From Capsulimonas sp. (GTDB lineage: Bacteria > Armatimonadota > Armatimonadia > Armatimonadales > Capsulimonadaceae), in the NCBI GenBank assembly GCA_025963815.1, contig JAOQAA010000610.1, forward strand, positions 1-5,941: a stretch of DNA of 5,941 nucleotides. Direction: 5' to 3'. Both the position numbers and the translations under genes were made by a program. Below are positions 1-5,941 of the stretch, in pieces (the stretch's first letter is position 1; each line of letters begins with the position of its first letter). Under the pieces are notes generated by a model. It ran no database searches, was not told where the DNA came from, and saw only the letters and a program-made list of their open reading frames with translations.

Positions 1-1436
1 TCGTTAATGTCGAGACGATCCTCTGGTGCTACGAACGCACGGGAGATCCACAGCTGCTGGCGCTTGCCGAAAACGCGTGGCGGGATTATTTAGCGAATGA
101 CCGTGACGCCGAGCACGGGGACCTCTCGGAGCTGCGCGTATTCTCGGCCACTCCGATCGACGCTCATGGCGTCACCTATATAGAGACGGCCAAGCAGCCG
201 GCGATCCTCTACGCCCATACGGGGAAGGCCGAATATTTAAAATTCGCCCTGGCCGCCCAGCGCCGTGTGTTCGACCATCACATGCTGATCGACGGCATCC
301 CATCAACCTCGGAATGGTATCGGACAAAGACGTCGCTCGATTCCCATGAGACCTGCGATATCACGGATCACACGTGGTCGTGGGGATATCTCTTGACGGC
401 GACCGGCGACGGAGCCTGGGGCGATCATATTGAGCGCGCCGTCTTCAATGCCGGCCCAGGCGCGATCAAGAACGACTGGAAAGCCCTCCAGTATTTCTCT
501 TGCCCCAATCAGTTCCTCGCCACGCTTAACTCTGACCACAACGTCATGGCGCATGGCGGGCGGATGATGGCGTATCAGCCCAATCCCGGCCAGCACACCG
601 CCTGCTGCGGCGGCAATATTCATCGACTGCTGCCCAACTACGTCATGCGGATGTGGATGAAACAGCCTGATGGCGGCCTCGCGGCGACACTTTACGGTCC
701 ATCCAAACTCACCACCACAGTCGGCCCTGATCACGATCCCATCGAAGTCGTTCAGACGACCAACTACCCGTTCGAAGAACAGATTCATTTCACGATCGAC
801 CTGAAGCGCGCCGTCGCCTTTCCGCTGTCCCTGCGTATCCCGAAATGGTGCGATGAGCCGAATGTCACGCTGAACGGCAGATCGATCAGCACGCCGCACA
901 CAAAAAACGGATTCATCACACTCAATCGCACGTTTCAGCCCGGCGACAAGATCACCCTGACCTTGCCCATGAAGACAGCCGTCTCCCATTGGCCCCAGAA
1001 CGGCGTCGGCTTAGAACACGGGCCATTGGTCTACTCCCTGCCGATCGAGGCAAACTGGACGCCAATCATCGAAGAACGATATACCACCGCCGAATACCCC
1101 AGCTGGAACGCCACGCCCACAAGCGCCTGGAATTACGGTGTCGTTGTCGATGAAGCAAAGCTCAAGAACTCCGTGAAGTTCGAGCGCAAGGCCATCCCCG
1201 AAGATCCCTGGAGCCACCCGCCCACCAAGCTTATCGTGTCTGCGAAAAAGATCGAGGATTGGGAGTTGCAAGTCAATCCCGACGATCCCAACCAGAAGTT
1301 CACCCCGCCGCTGCCCGACGTGAGCGCGAGCAAAGTGGGCGATGTCGTGGAGCGCTTAACGCTGGTCCCTTATGGCTCTACCCACCTGCGTGTCACTATC
1401 TTTCCGGATTTAGGCCCTCTCACCAAAGCTTCGTAA
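1..1436 (+). CDS. GH127/DUF1680 family glycoside hydrolase (beta-L-arabinofuranosidase-like), 5' partial
   Basis: The reading frame is open from base 3 to the TAA at 1434-1436, giving 477 visible residues. The start lies off the left edge, and roughly 200 N-terminal residues are missing if the length is typical. The visible part begins in the alpha/alpha-barrel (V-N-V-E-T-I-L-W-C-Y) and passes to a beta-rich C-terminal region ending LVPYGSTHLRVTIFP, a typical DUF1680 ending. Active-site residues of the GH127 archetype HypBA1 can be matched: Glu in STSEWYR (visible residue 104, bases 312-314) with the acid/base Glu, the ETC motif (Glu116, Cys118), and the Cys-Cys pair in HTACCGGN (201-202, bases 603-608). 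In HypBA1 the Glu-x-Cys and Cys-Cys residues bind zinc, and the first Cys of the pair is the nucleophile. This suggests a retaining enzyme acting on plant arabinose-containing glycans, but DUF1680 covers several specificities, so the substrate is inferred. Export cannot be judged without the N-terminus. The GTG at 267 is internal, not the start. Confidence 0.9.
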   Translation, partial: VNVETILWCYERTGDPQLLALAENAWRDYLANDRDAEHGDLSELRVFSATPIDAHGVTYIETAKQPAILYAHTGKAEYLKFALAAQRRVFDHHMLIDGIPSTSEWYRTKTSLDSHETCDITDHTWSWGYLLTATGDGAWGDHIERAVFNAGPGAIKNDWKALQYFSCPNQFLATLNSDHNVMAHGGRMMAYQPNPGQHTACCGGNIHRLLPNYVMRMWMKQPDGGLAATLYGPSKLTTTVGPDHDPIEVVQTTNYPFEEQIHFTIDLKRAVAFPLSLRIPKWCDEPNVTLNGRSISTPHTKNGFITLNRTFQPGDKITLTLPMKTAVSHWPQNGVGLEHGPLVYSLPIEANWTPIIEERYTTAEYPSWNATPTSAWNYGVVVDEAKLKNSVKFERKAIPEDPWSHPPTKLIVSAKKIEDWELQVNPDDPNQKFTPPLPDVSASKVGDVVERLTLVPYGSTHLRVTIFPDLGPLTKAS

Positions 1437-1444
1437 AGTGAGTT

Positions 1445-4400
1445 TTATGATGGCTGCTCCGAGGCGGCTGGAGGCGGCGTCACAGGGGCTGTTTCCTCCA
1501 GCGCATAGGCGACGGCTTGCTCCCAGCGGAAGCCTTGCCCTGACTTCCAGGCGGTGGCGAAGGCGTCTGCGCCCAGCGCCGTGCGCGCCCGGTCGACTTC
1601 TCGATGGTGCATTTCCAGATCGCAAATGGAAAGACTCATGCCGATGGTTTCTCGCAGCGCCTCCGCCGCGCCCCAGAGTCGCGCGGCTTTGTGGATTTGT
1701 GTCTGCGCCGCTAGGACAATCGCCAAGTCGTTCAGTGTTTCTGCGATCTCATTTTTGTCATCTAAATCTCTCCAAATCGGCAGGTTTTGGCGATGGAATT
1801 CCTGAGCCGAGGGATAGTCGCCTCGCTGATACGCGGCATGGCCAAGGCCTCGATAGGACCACCCCAGCGTGTGCGTATCCTGGAGATCCAGCGCAATGCC
1901 CAGGCTTTCTTCGAACAATGTTTGCGCTTCTTCGTAGCTTCCCAAAGAATAGGTGGCGCTTCCAAGGCCGATGAGCGAAATGGCAAGATTTCGCCGCTGC
2001 GCCAGTGTGCGTGAGATTTGCGCACTCTCCATGGACAGCGCATGCGCCTTGGCGTATTCGCCCATCGGGCGAAGCATGAAGCTCAAACAGTTGAGAGCCG
2101 TCGCGACGCCGCGCCGGTCGTCGAGTTCACGGTAGAGAAGCAAACGTTCTTCGTGCAGTTTCATTGCCGTGGCGTAGTCGCCGTGGACGCTGGCGAAATG
2201 TGCTAGATTGCCGAGCGCCTGCGCCACTCCCGATTTCACGCCTAGCGTTCGATAGATGCTCAGGCTCTCTTCAAGATACTTTCGAGCGGCGGCAAAATCA
2301 CGACCCTTCAGCGCCGCGCTTCCCAAGGCGGTGAGCGCGGCGGCGCAGCCCTTTCGGTCTTCCAGCGCGCGAGAGATGCTCAGTCGTTCTTCCAAATACG
2401 CTGTCGCGGCGATCAGGTTGCTTCCGACAATAGCGATATGGCCAAGAATTTGGAGCACCCTTGCCGTCTCCGGCTGATCGCCCCATTGTTTGGAGATGCT
2501 GATGCTTTCCTCTAAAAACACCTGCGCCTTCTGATAATCGTTCTGCTGATAGGCCAGCAGCGCCGCCCCGCGCAGCGCCCTTCCCCGGATGGGGGTTCGC
2601 GTCTGAGCGCCGTCGCCATTCAGCGCTTCGGAAAGATATTGGCGTCCTTCCCGATGACGCCCGCGCAGACGCCAGTAGTGAAACAACCGTGATGTCATGC
2701 GCAGATGGTCTTGCGCCTGCTCGGGAAGAACCGCGCTCCAATCCAAGGCAGCTCTTAAATTGTCGTATTCCGTGTCCAGACGCCCGAGCATCTCCAGGCA
2801 GCGCGACGAATGCGTGGAGTCGACCAGATGCGGCTCGGACTCTTCCGCGAGCGCCAAGCACCATTCCCAATGTCTCGCTCGCGCCCGTTCGCACTCCTCG
2901 CTTGCCTGCAAGCGTTCTGATCCATACTGCCGCACCGTTTCCAGCATGCGATACCGAGAGGCGTTCTCGCCAGTGTCTTGACCGCCGAATGTGACCAGAG
3001 ACTTATCCACCAGCGATGTCAGCAAGTCCAGCACGGTGTTTGATCCTATGTCGCTCCCGCCGCACACTGCTTCGGCTGCTTCCAGGGTCCATCCGCCGGA
3101 GAACACCGACAAACGTCCCAGCAGGATCTGCTCCTGCGTGTCCAGGAGCGTGTAGGACCAGTCCATGGTCGCTCGCATCGTTTGGTGGCGAGACATCGCG
3201 GCGCGGCTTCCGTTTCCGAGCAGGCTCAAGTGATCGTCCAGACGCGACGCGATCTGCTCGGGCGTCATCGCGCGGACACGCGCGGCGGCCAGTTCGACGG
3301 CGAGCGGAACCCCCTCCAGACGAGCGCAGATTTCGGCGACAGCCGGTGCGTTCGCCTCCGTCAGTGAGAAATCCTTGCGCGCCGCTTGGGCTCGCTCCAC
3401 AAATAGCTGCGCGCTTCCGTAACCCATCAGCGCCTGACGAAACGCTACCGGGCTTGGCGGCAGTTGCGCTGGGTCCGGCGCCGACAGAGACGGAACTTGC
3501 CAGGCGACCTCACCCGTCACCCGCAGCGATTCGCGGCTAGTCGCCAGCACGCGCACGCCTCCGCACTCCCTCAGGAGGCGCGAGGTCTCGTGTGAGACGG
3601 TGTCCAGCAGATGCTCACAGTTGTCCAGCACCAGGAGAATATCTTTGGGGCGCAGGTAATCGATCAGGCTTTCCAGCAGCGGCTGGTCCGGCTTTTCCTT
3701 CAGCTTCAGAACGGACGCGATCTGTCCCACGATCTCGGAGCCTTCAGAGAGAGTTTCCAGCGCCGCCAGCCAAACTCCGTCGGCGAACTGAGGGGCGGAC
3801 TCCTTCGCAACCGTGAGCGCCAGACGTGTTTTGCCAATGCCCCCCGGCCCGGTCAGAGTCACCAAGCGAGACATCCCGATCCGCTGGATTACCTCCGCGC
3901 GCTCGTCCTCGCGTCCGATCAGATCTGTCAGCGGCTTGGGAAGATGCCCGGGCGGCTTCGGCGAAGGCGCGCTTTTTGGGGCCACCACCGCCGGCAGGGA
4001 CGCACGCCGCCGCGCCTCGGCGCGCCCTTGCGTGTAGCGAGCCGTCGTTTGCTCGTCGGGAGCGGCCTTGGGATCGTCCCGGCGCAGGACCTGCGCGAAT
4101 GTCCGGTAGACGCTCAGCGCGGCGTTATCGTCGCCTGCCTGGAAAAGCGCCTGCATTAGCCCCCGCTGAGCCGCTTCCCAGAGCGGCGCAACACGGATGG
4201 CGCGCCGGTAATATTCAGCCGTCGCCGCGTGGTCTCCCGCCGCCAGGGCGTTTTCCGCCAATGTCCCCAGCGCCTTCAAACACTCCCGTTCGCGCGCCGT
4301 GCGCTCCTCCACTGCCCACTCTTCATTGCATCCTTCCAGCAGCGGACCGTGATACAGAGCCGCCGCGCGCTCCAGCGCTTCGGGCTTTTGGCTGGCGACC

Positions 4401-4771
4401 GCCGCGTCGAACTCAAGGAGGTCTACTGAAGCGGAGCCGAGATCCAGGCGCAGCGTATGCCGGCTGGGCGACTGCACGCGCCCGGACTGGCTTCCAAGCG
4501 CCTGGCGCAGATCGCTCAAGACCGGGTTGAGATTGGCGGCGGATCGATCGGAAAACGCATCGGGCCAGAGCATTTCGCAGAGCCACGCGCGCTCCACCGA
4601 ATGGCCGTGACGCAGCACGAGCAGCGCCAGCAGCCACCGGCTCTTGCGGGATCGCAGGGGCGGCAGTGGCCGGCCATCCACGAACGCCTGCATCGGTCCG
4701 AACAGAGTGATCGCCAGAGAAACTTCGCCTGCGGTGACCGCCAGGGTTGCTTCGGAGTTTTGCGTAACCAT
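1445..4771 (-). CDS. SARP/AfsR-like transcriptional regulator: OmpR-type wHTH, BTAD, NB-ARC ATPase, TPR repeats
   Basis: Domains from the ATG at 4771 (1108 aa): winged-helix DNA-binding domain ~17-115 (LFGPMQAFVDGRPL, then LWPDAFSDRSAANLNPVLSDLRQAL); BTAD ~117-240; Pro-rich linker ~260-280; NB-ARC/STAND ATPase with Walker A GPGGIGKT (308-315), Walker B ILLVLDN (378-384), the TSR motif (411-413) and GVPLAVELAA (487-496); a second winged-helix part (MDWSYTLLDTQEQILL); TPR array ~744-1024; and a C-terminal cap (LWGAAEALRETIG, then WEQAVAYALEE). Proteins of this layout are nucleotide-switched regulators in which the TPR part is thought to sense a ligand or partner; the ligand here is unknown. Start choice: the frame continues 24 codons upstream to a TTG at 4843, but that has no ribosome site, while the ATG follows GGAAAGGG at 5 nt. 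It is divergent from the chloroperoxidase-like gene and convergent with the glycosidase (8 bp gap). All ATPase motifs look intact, with no frameshift. Confidence 0.93.
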   Translation of the reverse strand: MVTQNSEATLAVTAGEVSLAITLFGPMQAFVDGRPLPPLRSRKSRWLLALLVLRHGHSVERAWLCEMLWPDAFSDRSAANLNPVLSDLRQALGSQSGRVQSPSRHTLRLDLGSASVDLLEFDAAVASQKPEALERAAALYHGPLLEGCNEEWAVEERTARERECLKALGTLAENALAAGDHAATAEYYRRAIRVAPLWEAAQRGLMQALFQAGDDNAALSVYRTFAQVLRRDDPKAAPDEQTTARYTQGRAEARRRASLPAVVAPKSAPSPKPPGHLPKPLTDLIGREDERAEVIQRIGMSRLVTLTGPGGIGKTRLALTVAKESAPQFADGVWLAALETLSEGSEIVGQIASVLKLKEKPDQPLLESLIDYLRPKDILLVLDNCEHLLDTVSHETSRLLRECGGVRVLATSRESLRVTGEVAWQVPSLSAPDPAQLPPSPVAFRQALMGYGSAQLFVERAQAARKDFSLTEANAPAVAEICARLEGVPLAVELAAARVRAMTPEQIASRLDDHLSLLGNGSRAAMSRHQTMRATMDWSYTLLDTQEQILLGRLSVFSGGWTLEAAEAVCGGSDIGSNTVLDLLTSLVDKSLVTFGGQDTGENASRYRMLETVRQYGSERLQASEECERARARHWEWCLALAEESEPHLVDSTHSSRCLEMLGRLDTEYDNLRAALDWSAVLPEQAQDHLRMTSRLFHYWRLRGRHREGRQYLSEALNGDGAQTRTPIRGRALRGAALLAYQQNDYQKAQVFLEESISISKQWGDQPETARVLQILGHIAIVGSNLIAATAYLEERLSISRALEDRKGCAAALTALGSAALKGRDFAAARKYLEESLSIYRTLGVKSGVAQALGNLAHFASVHGDYATAMKLHEERLLLYRELDDRRGVATALNCLSFMLRPMGEYAKAHALSMESAQISRTLAQRRNLAISLIGLGSATYSLGSYEEAQTLFEESLGIALDLQDTHTLGWSYRGLGHAAYQRGDYPSAQEFHRQNLPIWRDLDDKNEIAETLNDLAIVLAAQTQIHKAARLWGAAEALRETIGMSLSICDLEMHHREVDRARTALGADAFATAWKSGQGFRWEQAVAYALEETAPVTPPPAASEQPS

Positions 4772-4776
4772 CGTCG

Positions 4777-4784
4777 CCCTTTCC
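4777..4784 (-). promoter_or_regulatory. Ribosome binding site of the regulator
   Basis: On the minus strand GGAAAGGG lies 5 nt before the ATG at 4771. It is a fair but imperfect Shine-Dalgarno. It decides the start: the upstream in-frame TTG at 4843 is preceded by GC-rich sequence with no purine-rich site. Choosing the ATG leaves the outer inverted-repeat arm at 4827-4840 in the untranslated leader or promoter rather than inside the coding sequence. Confidence 0.6.
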
Positions 4785-4851
4785 GAAGAGGACAGGGAAA
4801 AGCCTGCACGCTCAAAAAATCTCTTGATTGATGTTCCGCACAACGCGCCCG

Positions 4852-4865
4852 GCGATTGAAATCGC
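4852..4865. repeat. Small local palindrome in the left arm
   Basis: GCGATT-GA-AATCGC forms a 6-bp stem by itself. Its counterpart in the right arm is also self-complementary although it differs in sequence, so each outer arm can fold separately. Confidence 0.6.
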
Positions 4866-4882
4866 GCCTAGAAGTGCACGAT

Positions 4883-4898
4883 GTGCCCCTGCGGGCAC
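4883..4898. repeat. Small hairpin GTGCCC-CTGC-GGGCAC
   Basis: A perfect 6-bp GC-rich stem with a 4-nt loop, just inside the left perfect arm. It competes with the long-range pairing of GTGCCC to GGGCAC at 4956-4961, so two folds are possible. Confidence 0.65.
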
Positions 4899-4948
4899 TC
4901 CAGAAACCTGGCGGCTGCGTTTCTTGTCTGGAGTCGGCAGAGGCGGGC

Positions 4949-4959
4949 GCCCTTTGGGC
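4949..4959. repeat. Small hairpin GCCC-TTT-GGGC
   Basis: A 4-bp stem with a 3-nt loop, near the mirror position of the hairpin at 4883-4898. It overlaps the 8-bp palindrome GGGCGCCC (4945-4952). The two half-elements thus carry similar but not identical small hairpins. Confidence 0.5.
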
Positions 4960-4977
4960 ACTCGTGCACTTCTAGGC

Positions 4978-4991
4978 GCGAATTCATTCGC
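4978..4991. repeat. Small local palindrome in the right arm
   Basis: GCGAAT-TC-ATTCGC forms a 6-bp stem. It is the right-arm counterpart of 4852-4865. The two differ at the positions that are mismatched between the arms, yet each stays self-complementary. Confidence 0.6.
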
Positions 4992-5153
4992 CGGCTAACG
5001 GCTTGCGTAACATCAATGCTTAATAGCGGTTTCGATTGTTCGGAACGATATTCCTCCCAAACGGGAAGGCTGCGGGAAGGCGCGGCTGAGATAATGACCA
5101 TGAACGATGCAAGAGAACGCGTCCTGAGACGCAGCCAATTTCGAATTCGCCAT

Positions 5154-5158
5154 GGAGG
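5154..5158 (+). promoter_or_regulatory. Ribosome binding site for the Tat-signal start of the hydrolase
   Basis: GGAGG sits 5 nt before the ATG at 5164. It is a strong Shine-Dalgarno and supports translation of the form with the twin-arginine signal peptide. Confidence 0.75.
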
Positions 5159-5163
5159 ATCTT

Positions 5164-5941
5164 ATGACCCTGGAAACGATCGCACCAATGGACATCGAGA
5201 ATATCGCCGCTGTTCCCGCAATCTCCCGACGCCGCGCCCTGCTGATGGGCGTGGGCGCCGCGATTGCGGCGGCGCTTCCCGCATTCGTCAGTCCCAAAGC
5301 ATCGGCCGCCCCGTACTCACCCACCGACTTCAAAGGAGCGCATAGCATGAACACCGTTTTGATGAAAGACGGGACGCAGATCTACTACAAAGATTGGGGC
5401 AAGGGGCTTCCCGTGGTCTTCTGCCATGGCTGGCCGCTGAGCGCCGACGCCTGGGACGCCCAGATGATCTTCCTGGCCGAGCAAGGCTACCGGGTCATCG
5501 CCCACGACCGGCGCGGCCATGGCCGCTCCAGCCAGACCTGGGCCGGGAACGATATGGACACCTACGCGGACGATTTGTCCACGCTGATTGAAACCCTCGG
5601 TTTGAAGGACGTCACGCTGGTCGGGCACTCCACGGGAGGCGGTGAGGTGGCTCGCTACATCGGCCGGCACGGCTCGAAACGGATCACCAAGGCCGTTTTG
5701 ATCTCTTCTGTTCCGCCGTTGATGCTGAAGACCGACTCAAATCCTCAAGGAGCGCCTATCGAAGTGTTCGACGGTATTCGCGCTGCGGTGCTTGGGGATC
5801 GCGCCCAGTTCTACAAGGATTTCATCATGCCGTTCTACGGCTACAACAAGCCGGAAGCAAAGGTCTCACAGGGGGTCCGCGACTCGTTCTGGCTCCAGGG
5901 GATGATGGGGTCGATCCAGGGCCAATACGATTGCATCAAGG
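5164..5941 (+). CDS. Alpha/beta hydrolase, non-heme chloroperoxidase type, with Tat signal peptide; 3' partial
   Basis: The frame is open from ATG 5164 to the right edge: 259 residues visible, no stop. Residues 1-48 form a twin-arginine leader ([20 protein letters not shown], then ASA before the likely cleavage site). From residue 62 the sequence is a typical chloroperoxidase/esterase of the alpha/beta-hydrolase fold: [18 protein letters not shown] start, oxyanion segment CHGWPL (~87-92), [10 protein letters not shown] (114-123), and nucleophile elbow GHSTGG with Ser156. The catalytic Asp and His, expected beyond residue ~285, are off the edge. From residue 62, 198 of an expected ~275 residues are visible. 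Family members are cofactor-free serine hydrolases that hydrolyse esters and can catalyse perhydrolysis, giving peracids that halogenate; the natural substrate is unknown. Most relatives start near residue 62 and are cytoplasmic, so the leader is notable. An internal ATG at 5347 has its own ribosome site. Divergent from the SARP-type regulator, which may control it. Confidence 0.93.
   Translation, partial: MTLETIAPMDIENIAAVPAISRRRALLMGVGAAIAAALPAFVSPKASAAPYSPTDFKGAHSMNTVLMKDGTQIYYKDWGKGLPVVFCHGWPLSADAWDAQMIFLAEQGYRVIAHDRRGHGRSSQTWAGNDMDTYADDLSTLIETLGLKDVTLVGHSTGGGEVARYIGRHGSKRITKAVLISSVPPLMLKTDSNPQGAPIEVFDGIRAAVLGDRAQFYKDFIMPFYGYNKPEAKVSQGVRDSFWLQGMMGSIQGQYDCIK
5224..5307 (+). other. Twin-arginine (Tat) signal peptide segment of the hydrolase
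   Basis: Residues 21-48 of the hydrolase: SRRRALLM fits the S-R-R-x-hydrophobic Tat motif. It is followed by an Ala/Gly-rich hydrophobic stretch of about 15 residues ([14 protein letters not shown]), then SPKASA-AP with an A-x-A cleavage site and a Lys near the end of the h-region. The protein would be exported folded across the cytoplasmic membrane. Confidence 0.8.
5332..5338 (+). promoter_or_regulatory. Internal ribosome binding site before ATG 5347
   Basis: AAAGGAG lies 8 nt before the in-frame ATG at 5347, a near-ideal Shine-Dalgarno within the coding sequence. Initiation here would give the usual leaderless chloroperoxidase start ([14 protein letters not shown]). Confidence 0.55.

Larger units (their letters stand above)
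4849..4994. repeat. Large inverted repeat: 33-bp arms around an 80-bp centre
   Basis: The inner 20 bp of each arm match perfectly: TCGCGCCTAGAAGTGCACGA at 4862-4881 against its reverse complement at 4962-4981. The arms extend outward to 4849 and 4994 with only two mismatches (4861/4982 and 4856/4987). Pairing also resumes just inside after one unpaired base: GTGCCC (4883-4888) with GGGCAC (4956-4961). Further in, ACTCC (4897-4901) can pair with GGAGT (4930-4934) and AGAAAC (4902-4907) with GTTTCT (4919-4924). The whole could form one long hairpin or cruciform. There is no transposase, and no clear target-site duplication beside the arms. It could be a small non-autonomous element (MITE- or REPIN-like), a structured leader RNA, or a regulatory dyad. 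Confidence 0.9.
4827..5017. repeat. Outer symmetric arms extending the palindrome
   Basis: ATTGATGTTCCGCA at 4827-4840 matches the reverse complement of TGCGTAACATCAAT at 5004-5017 at 13 of 14 positions. The pair lies almost exactly symmetrically about the centre of the inner repeat (shifted by one base). Between these outer arms and the 33-bp arms are about 8-9 bp per side that do not match. The dyad symmetry of the intergenic region therefore spans about 190 bp. The AACATCAAT half-sites face the two divergent genes, as a paired operator would, but that role is inference. Confidence 0.75.
4772..5163. promoter_or_regulatory. Divergent intergenic region, presumed promoters for the regulator and the hydrolase
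   Basis: This 392-bp region separates two genes transcribed away from each other, so both promoters should lie here (inference). I found no convincing -35/-10 pair. On the + strand GATAAT at 5090-5095 resembles a -10 box but has no partner at the right spacing. The middle is taken up by the large palindrome at 4827-5017. The stretch 5018-5153 holds no gene or clear structure beyond an 8-bp palindrome, CGAATTCG (5142-5149). Longer readings across the region lack ribosome sites and cross the palindrome, so I do not call them genes. Confidence 0.5.

Noticed and set aside
303..989. 228-residue minus-strand reading frame opposite the glycosidase
   Set aside because: It is the antisense shadow of a clear GH127 coding sequence and shows no domain of its own.
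1419..1446. Possible rho-independent terminator: CTCAC, 14-nt loop, GTGAG, then TTTT
   Set aside because: The stem is only 5 bp with a large loop and short T run, too weak to call.
3826..4530. 234-residue plus-strand reading frame opposite the regulator
   Set aside because: Arg/Pro/Ala-rich antisense shadow of the regulator's ATPase and BTAD regions, with no recognisable motif.
4772..4843. N-terminal extension of the regulator starting at TTG 4843
   Set aside because: The 24 extra residues precede the conserved domain and there is no ribosome site. The ATG at 4771 has one.
5090..5095. GATAAT as a -10 box for the hydrolase
   Set aside because: No recognisable -35 element at 16-18 bp upstream, so a promoter call is not supported.
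4868..5101. 77-residue reading frame on the minus strand with two CP-x-G motifs (ECPKGARLC and LECPQGH) resembling a small zinc-binding protein
   Set aside because: The repeated motif is the translation of the two halves of the palindrome. There is no ribosome site before its ATG, and its stop lies inside the repeat arm.
4881..5345. 154-residue reading frame on the plus strand across the intergenic region
   Set aside because: It overlaps the real hydrolase start in another frame, crosses the palindrome, has no ribosome site and no recognisable domain.

Overview
The window holds three protein-coding genes on a moderately GC-rich bacterial chromosome. Two of them run off the edges. Gene content does not fix the organism. 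A GH127-type glycosidase, a giant SARP/NB-ARC/TPR regulator and a Tat-linked chloroperoxidase-type hydrolase fit a free-living, plant-polymer-degrading soil bacterium with large regulators (Armatimonadota, Chloroflexota, Actinomycetota or Acidobacteriota/Planctomycetota). Armatimonadota is only a guess.

Layout: (1) 1-1436, + strand: the C-terminal ~477 residues of a GH127/DUF1680 family glycoside hydrolase, with the family's Glu, Glu-x-Cys and Cys-Cys active-site residues intact. (2) 1445-4771, - strand: a 1108-residue regulator that converges on the glycosidase with only 8 bp between the stop codons. It has an OmpR-type DNA-binding domain, a BTAD domain, an NB-ARC-type ATPase, TPR repeats spaced exactly 40 residues apart, and a conserved C-terminal cap. 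(3) 4772-5163: the divergent intergenic region. It holds the most unusual structure in the window, a long imperfect palindrome (4827-5017). This has perfect 20-bp inner arms, 33-bp extended arms with two mismatches, further symmetric outer arms and several small nested hairpins. (4) 5164 to the right edge, + strand: an alpha/beta hydrolase of the non-heme chloroperoxidase type. It has a twin-arginine signal peptide and an in-frame internal ATG with its own strong Shine-Dalgarno, so both an exported and a cytoplasmic form are possible.

How they relate: the regulator and the hydrolase are divergently transcribed from the palindrome-containing region, so the regulator may control the hydrolase, itself, or both. 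This is inference from layout. The glycosidase is only a tail-to-tail neighbour and need not be functionally linked. No RNA genes, CRISPR array, transposase or phage genes are visible.
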